64,000 nucleotides of DNA from Bacteroidales bacterium (GTDB taxonomy: Bacteria; Bacteroidota; Bacteroidia; Bacteroidales; P3): positions 18,558-82,557 of the forward strand of contig JAGCVI010000022.1 of NCBI GenBank assembly GCA_017962445.1, given 5' to 3'. Below the pieces are notes generated by a model. The model was given only the letters and a program-made list of their open reading frames with translations, did no database searches and was not told the origin of the DNA. Made by a program: the position numbers and the translations under genes. Shown in pieces: positions 1 to 8,326 of this stretch. Each line of letters opens with the position of its first letter. Position 1 is the first letter of the stretch.

Positions 1-1
1 G

Positions 2-1606
2 ACCCGCTTTCCTCCCGAACCCAATGGCTACCTGCATATCGGCCATGCCAAGTCTATTTGCCTTAATTTCGGTCTAGCCAAGAAATACGGCGGCAAGACC
101 AACCTGCGTTTTGACGACACGAACCCCGTCAAGGAGGATACTGAATATGTAGACTCCATCCAGAACGACATCCGCTGGCTGGGCTTCGAATGGGCTGGTG
201 TGCACTATGCTTCTGACTATTTCGACCAGCTATATGAATGGGCCATCGTGCTGATTAATAAAGGGCTTGCCTATGTCGACGACCAGACTCTCGAGCAGAT
301 CCGCGAGAACCGTGGCACTGTGACTCAGCCTGGCAAGAACAGCCCCTACCGCGACCGCTCGGTCGAGGAAAACCTTGACCTTTTCGCTCGCATGAAGGCT
401 GGCGAGTTCCCCGACGGCAGCAAGGTCCTCAGGGCCAAAATCGACATGGCTCATCCTAACATGATGTTCCGCGACCCCATTATGTACCGCATCCTTCACG
501 CTCACCATCACCGCACCGGCGACAAGTGGTGCATCTACCCGATGTACGACTACGCCCACGGCCAGAGCGACTCGATTGAGAACATCACGCACTCCATCTG
601 TACTCTAGAGTTCGACATACACCGTCCTCTCTACGACTGGTTCATCGAGAAACTCGGCATCTGGCCAAGCCATCAGTATGAATTTGCTCGTTTGAATATC
701 GACTATACTGTCATGTCGAAACGCAAACTGCTGCAACTTGTCAAGGAAGGCCACGTCAGCGGTTGGGACGACCCGCGCATGCCCACCATCTGCGGCTTCC
801 GTCGCAGGGGTTACACTCCCGAGTCGATACGCAGCTTCTGCGAACGTATCGGTGTCGCCAAGCGCGACAACGTGATTAGCTATTCTCTGCTCGAATTCTC
901 GTTGCGCGAGCATTTGAACAAGGTGGCACAACGCCGTATGGCTGTGCTCAACCCCGTCAAGGTCGTGATTGACAACTACCCCGAGGGGCAGACCGAGATG
1001 CTGCGCGCTGTCAACAACCCCGAGAACGAGGCCGACGGAACACGCGAGGTGCCGTTCGGAAGGGAATTGTGGATCGAACGCGACGACTTCATGGAGAATC
1101 CTCCTAAGAAATACTTCCGCCTCTCTCCCGGCACTGAGGTGAGACTCCGCTATGCTTACTTTGTCACCTGCCAGAGCGTCGAGAAGGATGCTGATGGCAA
1201 CATCGTCTGCATCCACTGCACCTACGACCCCGCTACCCGTGGCGGTGACTCGCCCGATGGACGCAAGGTCAAGGGCACTATCCACTGGGTGTCGGCGGCT
1301 CATGCCGTGGATGCCGAGGTGAGAATGTTCGACCGCCTCTTCGCTGTCGAATCGCCCGACGAGGCTCCCGAGGGCGGCACGTTCCTCGACAACCTCAATC
1401 CCGACTCCCTGCATGTGCTGCATGGCTGCAAGATTGAACCCTGTATTCTCGACGACATCAAGGAACCCTACTTCGAGAACGGTGTGCCGGCTCCACGCCG
1501 CTTCCAGTTCGAGCGTCTCGGCTATTTCTGCACAGACCCCGACGGCAGCGTTGAAAAGCCTGTCTTCAACCGCTCCTGTGCTTTGAAGGATTCCTTCAAG
1601 GTCTGA
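2..1606 (+). CDS. glnS: Glutaminyl-tRNA synthetase, 5' truncated by window edge
   Basis: Class I aminoacyl-tRNA synthetase that charges tRNA-Gln with glutamine in the cytoplasm. The reading frame is open from base 2, so the start lies outside the window. The class I HIGH signature is seen at once ([14 protein letters not shown], about bases 14-55) and the KMSKS-type loop appears as VMSKRKL near base 711. The C-terminal half is the usual beta-barrel anticodon-binding region, ending in [13 protein letters not shown]. Length and motif order match bacterial GlnRS. It is followed after 58 bases by a membrane glycosyltransferase on the same strand. Confidence 0.96.
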   Translation, partial: TRFPPEPNGYLHIGHAKSICLNFGLAKKYGGKTNLRFDDTNPVKEDTEYVDSIQNDIRWLGFEWAGVHYASDYFDQLYEWAIVLINKGLAYVDDQTLEQIRENRGTVTQPGKNSPYRDRSVEENLDLFARMKAGEFPDGSKVLRAKIDMAHPNMMFRDPIMYRILHAHHHRTGDKWCIYPMYDYAHGQSDSIENITHSICTLEFDIHRPLYDWFIEKLGIWPSHQYEFARLNIDYTVMSKRKLLQLVKEGHVSGWDDPRMPTICGFRRRGYTPESIRSFCERIGVAKRDNVISYSLLEFSLREHLNKVAQRRMAVLNPVKVVIDNYPEGQTEMLRAVNNPENEADGTREVPFGRELWIERDDFMENPPKKYFRLSPGTEVRLRYAYFVTCQSVEKDADGNIVCIHCTYDPATRGGDSPDGRKVKGTIHWVSAAHAVDAEVRMFDRLFAVESPDEAPEGGTFLDNLNPDSLHVLHGCKIEPCILDDIKEPYFENGVPAPRRFQFERLGYFCTDPDGSVEKPVFNRSCALKDSFKV

Positions 1607-1664
1607 AAGATTTTGTTCGAGAGTGTAACATCTTTTGAAAAACCTTAACCCCTCAAACCATAAT

Positions 1665-3245
1665 ATGAAACGCCAGACAAGTTTGTATTTCATCGTTATC
1701 GGAGCATTCTTGCTGTTCATCTCTAGCGGCTTCCTCTCAGAGGGGCTCTCGCATACGGGAATGGACAATGCCGTGGTGGCTCAGCGTATGTCGGAAGGCT
1801 TCGAGGGCTTCTGGCTGCCGTCGATATCGTCGCCCGGCAACCCTGACCGCTCCAACTATCTGCCGCTAGGCTATTGGATAGAGAGCCAATGGTATAAACT
1901 TTTCGGCAGCGACTCCTTTATGGCCGAGAAAGTCTATTCGGTGCTGACTTACATTATCATTGCTTTGCTGATGATTTGGATATGGACCCTGATAGGTCAG
2001 TCGAAACGCACCGGATGGCTTCCCATGTTCTGCTGGATAACGATACCTATTGTGTCGTGGTCGGCGACGAACAACCTGCTGGAGAGCACAATGACAATCT
2101 TCATCTTGCTGTCGGTTGCGTTCCTTCTCAAGTCGGTGCGGGCATCGTTTGTGGCGCAGTCGCGTCTGGCATTGGGCAAGAAGACGGGGCCGTATAAGCT
2201 CAGCAGGACGGCATGGATCGTGATTGCCGCTTTTATGATGGAGCTTGCTTTTATGGTTAAGGGCTTCATGGGTCTGTTCCCTGTTTTCTTCCCGATACTC
2301 TACTGGCTTATTGTGCGCAGGGAGAGGGTGCTGTTTCCTGTTTTCTCGACGGGCGTGATACTTGTCGTCTGGATGGTGAGCTTCTTCATCGTCATCCTTT
2401 TCTCCCCCGAGACCTACAATCACCTCTTCAACTATCTGCACCACCAGATGATTGGCGGCGTGTTGCATGTACAGACGGTGTCGTCGCACTTCTATATTCT
2501 TTATGTGCTTGTGCTTCAGAGTATAATTCCAGTGGCTATTGCTTTGCTGCTCAGCTTGATAAGACTAAAGAACCGTCCCTTCACCAACCATATGTTCTTC
2601 TGGCGCAACAAAAAGAAAGTCACTGCTGAACAGGCTATGACGTCGCGGTGGGGCTGGTTTTTCTTTGCCCTCGGCATGTCGGGCATCCTGCCTTTGATGC
2701 TGGGCCTTAAACAGCAGGACTTCTACATTGTGCCGTCGCTGCCTCTGTTCGCCATCGCGCTGGGCTGTTTCATATACAACACCATATCCGATTGGCTGGA
2801 GAGTGATAACAAGGTGGCTAGCCGTGTGCTCGTAGCATTGGCCGTGGTGATCTTCGGCTCGGGTCTGCTGCTCAACATCAACAGCATCAACAAGGTTAAC
2901 AGCAATCAAACCCTCCTGAGCGACATGAGACTGATACTGCCCTACATCGAAAAGGGCAGTACAATCTCGGTGAGCAACGAGGTGATGTCGGAACCCGAGG
3001 TGGCGGAGTACTTCTACCGTTACAAGAAGATTGGCTTCGAGACTGGTACTCAGCATGAGTTCCTCCTGTCTAAATACGGCAACATCAAACAGCAGGTCGA
3101 CGACATGCAGTACATGCCCATGGAGATACCGACGAAACAATATAAGTTGTATAAATTGGAGAAGATTGAAGAAGAGAACAACGAAGCGGATAGCGAATTG
3201 ATAAATGAGATTGAAAATGAAGATGAGAATGAAAATGAAGAATAA
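1665..3245 (+). CDS. Multi-pass membrane glycosyltransferase, ArnT/PMT (GT-C) type
   Basis: Integral membrane protein of about 526 residues with roughly ten hydrophobic segments. After the first segment there is a short periplasmic loop with an acidic residue (GMDNAVVAQRM) and a loop motif (NYLPLGYWIESQWYKLFG) like that of ArnT and other polyprenyl-phosphate-sugar-dependent GT-C enzymes. It probably transfers a sugar from a lipid carrier to lipid A, a glycan or a protein; the acceptor cannot be told. I chose the ATG at 1665 because the upstream frame offers only a TTG at 1635. The C-terminus is a highly acidic tail (EIENEDENENEE) that overlaps the start of the next gene, which suggests translational coupling. 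Confidence 0.8.
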   Translation: MKRQTSLYFIVIGAFLLFISSGFLSEGLSHTGMDNAVVAQRMSEGFEGFWLPSISSPGNPDRSNYLPLGYWIESQWYKLFGSDSFMAEKVYSVLTYIIIALLMIWIWTLIGQSKRTGWLPMFCWITIPIVSWSATNNLLESTMTIFILLSVAFLLKSVRASFVAQSRLALGKKTGPYKLSRTAWIVIAAFMMELAFMVKGFMGLFPVFFPILYWLIVRRERVLFPVFSTGVILVVWMVSFFIVILFSPETYNHLFNYLHHQMIGGVLHVQTVSSHFYILYVLVLQSIIPVAIALLLSLIRLKNRPFTNHMFFWRNKKKVTAEQAMTSRWGWFFFALGMSGILPLMLGLKQQDFYIVPSLPLFAIALGCFIYNTISDWLESDNKVASRVLVALAVVIFGSGLLLNINSINKVNSNQTLLSDMRLILPYIEKGSTISVSNEVMSEPEVAEYFYRYKKIGFETGTQHEFLLSKYGNIKQQVDDMQYMPMEIPTKQYKLYKLEKIEEENNEADSELINEIENEDENENEE

Positions 3246-3693
3246 GAGTATATTGGCAATTGCACTTGTGATGCTGTTTTGCGCTTGTGGCTCGGACAAG
3301 GGCTACAAGGCTGGCGATTTCTATGACGAGGGTGGGGTGGAGGCCGTGGTTGTCACTGCCGATTCGACCGGCGTTGCGACTATGCTGATGTCTGTGGCTG
3401 AAGCCAAGGATATCGATGCCGACTCAGCCAAGCTCTGGGCATCGTCGCTGGGCGAAGGTTGGACACTTCCGACAAGTGAAGAAATGAATCTGCTCTACCG
3501 CAACCGTTCCTACATCAACGAAACGCTCGAAGGCAAGAAACTGCCTACGCTATTTGGACTCAACACTTACTACTGGACTTCGACACCTTGCTCAGAATCG
3601 CATGTCAATGCCCGCGGTCCTGACGGCATCAAATGCTATCTGGCTTCCGGCCATTCGGCCTGTTACCGTGCCCGTGCCGTGAAAAAACTTTAA
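3235..3693 (+). CDS. Small secreted lipoprotein with DUF1566-like domain
   Basis: Protein of about 152 residues starting MKNKSILAIALVMLFCAC, a hydrophobic signal with a cysteine right after it, consistent with a lipoprotein signal peptide. The mature part has a pattern (GWTLPTSEEMNLLYRN, YYWTSTPCSE, later ARAVKKL) resembling the DUF1566/Fib_succ_major-type fold found in secreted proteins of Bacteroidetes. Several in-frame ATGs lie upstream (3205 onward) within the tail of the preceding gene; 3235 gives the best signal peptide. Function unknown; probably surface or periplasmic. It overlaps the previous gene by 11 bases. Confidence 0.7.
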   Translation: MKNKSILAIALVMLFCACGSDKGYKAGDFYDEGGVEAVVVTADSTGVATMLMSVAEAKDIDADSAKLWASSLGEGWTLPTSEEMNLLYRNRSYINETLEGKKLPTLFGLNTYYWTSTPCSESHVNARGPDGIKCYLASGHSACYRARAVKKL

Positions 3694-3774
3694 AAATACA
3701 AAAGGAAAACAAACCCCTATCAACATATAAAAAGAAAACCTATCAACAGAAAACAATTCAAACTTACCTGACAG

Positions 3775-6294
3775 ATGAAGATATCTTACAACTGGCTAAA
3801 AGATTACGTAAACACATCGTTGAATCCTGATGAACTGGACAACCTTCTGACTTTCTCAGGCCTTGAAATCGAAGGCGTGGAGAAGGTGGAAACCATAAAA
3901 GGTGGCTTGGAGCATGTCGTCATTGCCAAGGTGCTGACATGTGAGCCGCATCCCGATTCCGACCATCTGCATCTTACCACCGTCGATGTGGGTAAAGGCG
4001 AGCCGCTTCACATCGTCTGTGGAGCCCCCAATGTGGCTGCCGGACAGAAGGTGGTCTGTGCCCAGATTGGAACAAAGATCTGGAGCTCCGACACTGAATA
4101 TCATGAAATCAAGAAAGGCAAGCTGCGTGGCGCTGTCAGCGAGGGTATGCTCTGCGCCGAGGACGAGCTGCAGCTTGGCAACAGTCACGATGGCATCATG
4201 GTGCTTCCCGACGACGCCCCTGTCGGAATGCCGGCACGCGACTATTTCAACGTCAAGGACGACTACACTCTCGAGGTGGCTATCACTGCCAACCGCTCCG
4301 ACGCAACATCTCACATCGGTGTAGCCCGCGACGTGGTGGCGGTGCTCAACACCCGCAAGACCGCCGAAGGCAATGACGGCGACCGCGTGGCTATAAAATG
4401 GCCTGAGGTCGATAACAGCCTGACGGTGAACCAGCACCCCGCTGTTACAGGTGCCCAGCCTATCAAGGTTACCGTCGAGGAGCCTGAATTGTGCCCTCGA
4501 TACAGCGGTTTGACTATTAGGAATGTGCATGTCCAGGAGTCGCCCGACTGGCTGAAAGACAAGCTCCGTACCATCGGCTTGCGTCCAATCAACAACATAG
4601 TCGATATTACCAATTTCATACTTATGGAAGTCGGTCAGCCGCTGCACGCCTTCGATGCCGACATGATTGAGGGCGGACATGTGGTGGTGCGCCGTCTGCC
4701 GCAGGACACGCCGTTCGTCACCCTTGACGGTGTGGAGCGCAAACTCGACAACCGCGACCTGATGATATGCAATGAAAAAGAGGGCATGTGCATCGCCGGC
4801 GTTTTTGGCGGCGAGAAGTCGGGTGTCACCATGCAGACTCACAATGTCTTCATCGAGAGTGCATACTTCAATCCGGTCAGCATCCGCAAGACGTCGAAAC
4901 GTCACGGTCTTAAGACTGACGCCTCGTTCCGCTACGAGCGTGGCTGTGACCCGAACATCACGCTTTGGGCTGTACGCCGTGCAGCCAAGCTGATTCAGGA
5001 ATTGGCTGGTGGCGAGGTCTGCGGCGACATAGTGGACATCTATCCCAAACCAATCGAAAAGGCTCAGGTCGACATCAATTTCAAGCGTGTCGCCGACCTT
5101 ATCGGCAAAGAGATTCCGCTGCCTGTGATACGCACTGCGCTCACCTCGCTCGACATCGAGATTGCCGCCGAGGACAGCGAAGGCATGAAGCTTCTCATAC
5201 CCACATGCAAGGTCGACGTGTACCGTGAATGCGATGTCGTCGAGGAAATCATGCGTATCTATGGCTACAACAACATTGAATTCGACGAACGTCTGAACAG
5301 CTGCCTCGCATACGGCACCAAGCCCAACCCGCAGAAGCTGAAAAACATCGCTTCTGATTACCTTACCTGCAACGGCTTCAACGAGATAATGAACAACTCG
5401 CTGACCAAGAGCGGATACTACGAGGGTAATGCAGACTTCCCGCTGGAACATTGTGTGACGATAATCAATCCTCTGTCGAAAGAGCTCAACGTGATGCGCC
5501 AGACCCTGTTGTATGGCGGCTTGGAATGCATCGTCAGCAATATGAACCACAAGATTTTCGACCAGAAAATATATGAGTTTGGCCGTAGCTATGTGAAGAA
5601 CGCCGTTCCGGAAGGTGACGATGCCGCCTCGCTGTCGGTTACCAAACGCTATAGCGAGACACAGCATCTGACCTTATTTATGACCGGAATGATGCAAGGC
5701 GAGAGCTGGCGCGCCAAGACAACTCCTGTCGACTTCTTCGACGCCAAGGCGCTGCTGGTGAATATCCTTAACAGGCTCCGTGTGCCGATGGGCCGTTTGC
5801 AGGCCGTGCCGGCAACAGAGCATTTCCTGGCAGAAGGTCTGTCATATCAGTTCAAGGATAACAAAAAGCAGATAGCCGTTGTGGGCCGTATCAGCCGCGA
5901 AACGTTGAAGCGCATGGACTGCAAGCAAGAGGTCATATACGCCGACATCGACTGGGATCTGTTGCTTAAATCCATCCCGACAAAGGATGTCACCTTCAGC
6001 GAGATTGCCAAGTTCCCCGAGGTGCGTCGCGATTTGGCGCTGGTGCTCGATAACGCTATTACCTTCGCCCAGATCGAGGAGGTGGCACGCAACACCGAGA
6101 AGAAGCTCTTGAAGCGCGTTTCGCTGTTCGATGTCTATCAGGGCAAGGGTATAGCCGATGGCTTTAAATCGTATGCTGTCAGTTTCATACTGCAGGATGC
6201 CGACCGCACCCTCAACGACAAGCAGATTGAAGCCGTCATGGCCAAGTTGCAGAAAAACTTCGAAACCCAACTCGGAGCAAAAATACGTGTGTAA
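3775..6294 (+). CDS. pheT: Phenylalanyl-tRNA synthetase beta subunit
   Basis: Beta subunit of the heterotetrameric PheRS, 839 residues, near the standard bacterial length. Domains in order: N-terminal MKISYNWLKDYV element, tRNA-binding EMAP/OB domain (about residues 40-150; CEPHPDSDHLHLTTVDVG), B3/B4 editing domain (about 210-390), B5 (about 410-480), catalytic-like core, and the C-terminal anticodon-binding FDX-ACB domain (KFPEVRRDLALVLD ... QTLGAKIRV-like end). It acts with PheS, which is not in this window. A long antisense frame on the other strand is a shadow of its codon use. Confidence 0.97.
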   Translation: MKISYNWLKDYVNTSLNPDELDNLLTFSGLEIEGVEKVETIKGGLEHVVIAKVLTCEPHPDSDHLHLTTVDVGKGEPLHIVCGAPNVAAGQKVVCAQIGTKIWSSDTEYHEIKKGKLRGAVSEGMLCAEDELQLGNSHDGIMVLPDDAPVGMPARDYFNVKDDYTLEVAITANRSDATSHIGVARDVVAVLNTRKTAEGNDGDRVAIKWPEVDNSLTVNQHPAVTGAQPIKVTVEEPELCPRYSGLTIRNVHVQESPDWLKDKLRTIGLRPINNIVDITNFILMEVGQPLHAFDADMIEGGHVVVRRLPQDTPFVTLDGVERKLDNRDLMICNEKEGMCIAGVFGGEKSGVTMQTHNVFIESAYFNPVSIRKTSKRHGLKTDASFRYERGCDPNITLWAVRRAAKLIQELAGGEVCGDIVDIYPKPIEKAQVDINFKRVADLIGKEIPLPVIRTALTSLDIEIAAEDSEGMKLLIPTCKVDVYRECDVVEEIMRIYGYNNIEFDERLNSCLAYGTKPNPQKLKNIASDYLTCNGFNEIMNNSLTKSGYYEGNADFPLEHCVTIINPLSKELNVMRQTLLYGGLECIVSNMNHKIFDQKIYEFGRSYVKNAVPEGDDAASLSVTKRYSETQHLTLFMTGMMQGESWRAKTTPVDFFDAKALLVNILNRLRVPMGRLQAVPATEHFLAEGLSYQFKDNKKQIAVVGRISRETLKRMDCKQEVIYADIDWDLLLKSIPTKDVTFSEIAKFPEVRRDLALVLDNAITFAQIEEVARNTEKKLLKRVSLFDVYQGKGIADGFKSYAVSFILQDADRTLNDKQIEAVMAKLQKNFETQLGAKIRV

Positions 6295-6332
6295 CGAATG
6301 CAGACAGAGCGCCTGCGGAAACAAAAGAGACA

Positions 6333-6746
6333 GTGGGACTGGAAAAATACGACATCAAGATATTGTTGGCATTGACCAAGTGCATAGCCGGACGCAAGGA
6401 TTTCTTTCGCTGGCTTATGGACAATGGCTACCCGGAGCTGGCGGCGTTCTCGAACGCCATCAGAGGCGATGTCGAAGCCATGAAGTGGCTGTTCCAGCAC
6501 AACAAGGAGTGGCTTGCCATCCTGTCGAACGCCATTGACGGCGAGGACAAGGCACGCGTCTGGATAGGCAGGGCCACACACAAGTGCAACCTAATGTTTG
6601 CTTTGGCATGCCGCGAAGATGTCGATGCCATAAAATGGTTGAGAGACAATAACCTGCAAGTGTTCCTGATGATGGCAAAAGAAGTCGCCACTGTGCTCGA
6701 CACCCAGGCACTCGAAAACAAAGGCCCGTATGTATTGCATTTTTAA
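6333..6746 (+). CDS. Hypothetical helical-repeat protein downstream of pheT
   Basis: About 137 residues, not recognised. The start is uncertain: GTG at 6333 is the only start near the beginning of the open frame. The sequence contains loosely repeated helical units of about 35 residues (AFSNAIRGDVEAMKWLFQHN, then ILSNAIDGEDKARVWIGRA, then ALACREDVDAIKWLRDNN), which suggests an alpha-solenoid resembling ankyrin-like or Sel1-like repeats without matching either. No signal peptide. It sits 38 bases after pheT on the same strand, so may be co-transcribed. Confidence 0.6.
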   Translation: MGLEKYDIKILLALTKCIAGRKDFFRWLMDNGYPELAAFSNAIRGDVEAMKWLFQHNKEWLAILSNAIDGEDKARVWIGRATHKCNLMFALACREDVDAIKWLRDNNLQVFLMMAKEVATVLDTQALENKGPYVLHF

Positions 6747-6847
6747 ACCGTAAGTAAACTACTAAAACAAATTGACTGTTTCATTTCAAGAACCCCTAAA
6801 ATTCTAATACTATACAACCCGTTAAACCATAAAACTAAATCAATCTA

Positions 6848-7861
6848 ATGGAAGAGAACGCAACAAATTTTGAAGCCCCAAAAGCCAAACGTCCGCGTAT
6901 ACGTAGAGAAAGTAGCGGCTCGGAAAAGGTATTCAAGGTCCGTCCTGTTGGCGAAGAAGAGAGTACATGGCATTCCGACGGCGAATTCGGTGCTGCCAAT
7001 GGAAATGTCAGGAGGGTATACAACAAGAAAAAGAAGAATAACAAAAAGAAAAAGGACAAATCAAAGATCCTGAAAGGGATGGAAGAGCTCATACCTAACA
7101 AAATCAAACGCCGTAAACGTCGTCAGTCTCCTCCTGAACCGAAGTACGACGGCACCACACGCCTCAACAAATACATATCGAATGCAGGTATCTGTTCGCG
7201 ACGCGATGCCGACAAGCTTATACAGGCAGGAGCCGTGATGGTCAATGGCCAGGTCGTAACCACGATGGGTTACAAGGTTATGGAAGGCGACGTGGTGTCG
7301 TATGGCGGCGAGATACTGCGCAGCGAGCCCAAGCGTTATTTCCTGCTCAACAAGCCCAAAGGCTACATCACCACCCTCGATGACCCGCAGGATCGCGACA
7401 CCGTGATGCTTTTTGTGCAGGACTGCTGCAAGGAACGCATATATCCTGTCGGCCGTCTTGACCGCAACACCACAGGTCTGCTGCTTTTCACCAACGATGG
7501 TGAGATGGCACGACGACTGACACATCCTTCCACTCGCGTCTACAAGATTTACATGGTGGAATGCGACCGCCCTGTTTCGCGTGAGGATATGGCCCAGATG
7601 ATTGATGGCGTTGAACTCGAGGATGGCTTCTTTGCTGCCGACGACGTCCAGTACCAGATTAACAGTAATGACAAACGACTGGTGGGCGTGTCAATCCATT
7701 CGGGACGCAACCGCATCGTGCGTCGTCTATTCGAGTATTTCGGCTATGAGGTCGTCAAGCTTGACCGCACCGTTTTTGCTGGTCTGACCAAGAAAGACCT
7801 TCCTCGCGGTCATGTTCGCGAACTCACCCAGCGCGAGATCAACTATCTTATGATGATATAA
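6848..7861 (+). CDS. rluB: RsuA/RluB-family rRNA pseudouridine synthase with basic N-terminal extension
   Basis: Converts a specific uridine in rRNA to pseudouridine. After about 100 residues of lysine/arginine-rich low-complexity sequence comes an S4 RNA-binding domain (LNKYISNAGICSRRDADKLI) and then the catalytic domain with the GRLDRNTTGLLLFTNDGE motif, whose Asp is the catalytic residue, and the C-terminal SGRNRIVRRLFEYFG. RluB-like members act on 23S rRNA; the exact site cannot be told. The basic extension is common in Bacteroidetes orthologues. A strong hairpin terminator follows. Confidence 0.9.
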   Translation: MEENATNFEAPKAKRPRIRRESSGSEKVFKVRPVGEEESTWHSDGEFGAANGNVRRVYNKKKKNNKKKKDKSKILKGMEELIPNKIKRRKRRQSPPEPKYDGTTRLNKYISNAGICSRRDADKLIQAGAVMVNGQVVTTMGYKVMEGDVVSYGGEILRSEPKRYFLLNKPKGYITTLDDPQDRDTVMLFVQDCCKERIYPVGRLDRNTTGLLLFTNDGEMARRLTHPSTRVYKIYMVECDRPVSREDMAQMIDGVELEDGFFAADDVQYQINSNDKRLVGVSIHSGRNRIVRRLFEYFGYEVVKLDRTVFAGLTKKDLPRGHVRELTQREINYLMMI

Positions 7862-7883
7862 CAATGTAATAATATAAAAAGTT

Positions 7884-7920
7884 ACGGAGGATATTCCTAA
7901 GGAATGTCCTCCGTTTTAAT
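7884..7920 (+). terminator. Rho-independent terminator after rluB
   Basis: ACGGAGGA (7884-7891) pairs with TCCTCCGT (7907-7914), extended by ATTCC/GGAAT with a TAA loop, followed by TTTT. Ends the rluB transcript and separates it from the CRISPR locus. Confidence 0.85.
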
Positions 7921-7953
7921 TTAAAAAACACAAACCCATTGTCCCCATCCTCA

Positions 7954-8079
7954 GCCCTGCAAGGGCGCCAGATCTTAGCCGTGGGTTATCACCCACGGTA
8001 TACGTGATCCCCACCCCATTAGAGCCCCAGCGGGGCGACACATATCAACAAAAAATTAGGGTACAAAAGCCTGAGGCTT
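7954..8079. repeat. Cluster of four short hairpins in the rluB-cas9 intergenic region
   Basis: Four palindromes in a row: GCCCT/AGGGC (7954-7966), CCGTGGGT/ACCCACGG with a 4-base loop (7979-7998), GCCCC/GGGGC (8024-8036) and AAGCCT/AGGCTT (8067-8079). Unlike the AT-rich DNA next to it, this stretch is GC-rich. It looks like a mobile palindromic intergenic element (REP-like) rather than a gene; no open frame is visible. The rest of 7862-8326 holds the cas9 promoter and the tracrRNA gene. Confidence 0.55.
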
Positions 8080-8178
8080 GCGCAGAGGTGCCCTGTCCAT
8101 TCTTCTACCCAATCAATAGTTTAGCTGTTTTATATTGCAATATTTTGAAATAAAAGTTTTCATACCAGTTTTTCTTCG

Positions 8179-8186
8179 TACCTTTG
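8179..8186 (+). promoter_or_regulatory. Candidate cas9 promoter, -7 box TACCTTTG
   Basis: TACCTTTG matches the Bacteroidetes -7 consensus TAnnTTTG; a T-run at 8157-8160 sits 18 bases upstream as a weak -33 element. Transcription would start near 8193 and read through the reverse complement of the tracrRNA gene before reaching cas9 at 8327. Confidence 0.55.
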
Positions 8187-8202
8187 CACCATCGAAACGC
8201 AA

Positions 8203-8279
8203 AAAAATAAAACCCACGTAATCGCGGGTTTCAAGAAAACTCTTCGGCTTATAGCCTTATTGTGAAAAGCTCGAAAAGT
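8203..8279 (-). ncRNA. tracrRNA of the type II-C system
   Basis: On the minus strand the RNA would begin near 8279, with CTTTTCGAGCTTTTCACAA as the anti-repeat (about 8251-8274). This pairs with the 5' part of the array repeat read on the minus strand (GTTGTGAATTGCTTGAAAAG): 16 Watson-Crick pairs and one G-U over positions 2-20, interrupted by a 2-base UU/UU internal loop. After it come the typical AUAAGGCUAUAAGCC nexus hairpin and a terminator hairpin AACCCGCG/CGTGGGTT (8211-8230) followed by TTTATTTTTTT. A promoter lies just upstream (next entry). It guides RNase III processing of pre-crRNA and forms the dual guide with crRNA in Cas9. Exact ends are inferred. Confidence 0.88.
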
Positions 8280-8283
8280 GATG

Positions 8284-8291
8284 CAAAGATA
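8284..8291 (-). promoter_or_regulatory. tracrRNA promoter, -7 box TATCTTTG on minus strand
   Basis: The plus strand reads CAAAGATA, giving TATCTTTG on the minus strand, a perfect Bacteroidetes -7 box placed about 7 bases before the predicted tracrRNA 5' end. The -33 element is weak (T-run about 21 bases upstream). It overlaps the cas9 leader. Confidence 0.7.
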
Positions 8292-8326
8292 CAAACAAAT
8301 TTTGAATTGGGGAAAAATTTTTCAAT

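Noticed and set aside
605-1768. 387-codon minus-strand frame opposite glnS
   Set aside because: Shadow of glnS; no recognisable protein features.
3856-5667. 603-codon open frame on the minus strand opposite pheT
   Set aside because: It is exactly antisense to a well-recognised pheT and arises from its codon bias; no motif or start context.
8203-8279. A second tracrRNA or scoutRNA for the Cas12a locus
   Set aside because: Type V-A needs none, and I found no anti-repeat to the V-A repeat around 24.4-25.1 kb or 30.9-31.0 kb.
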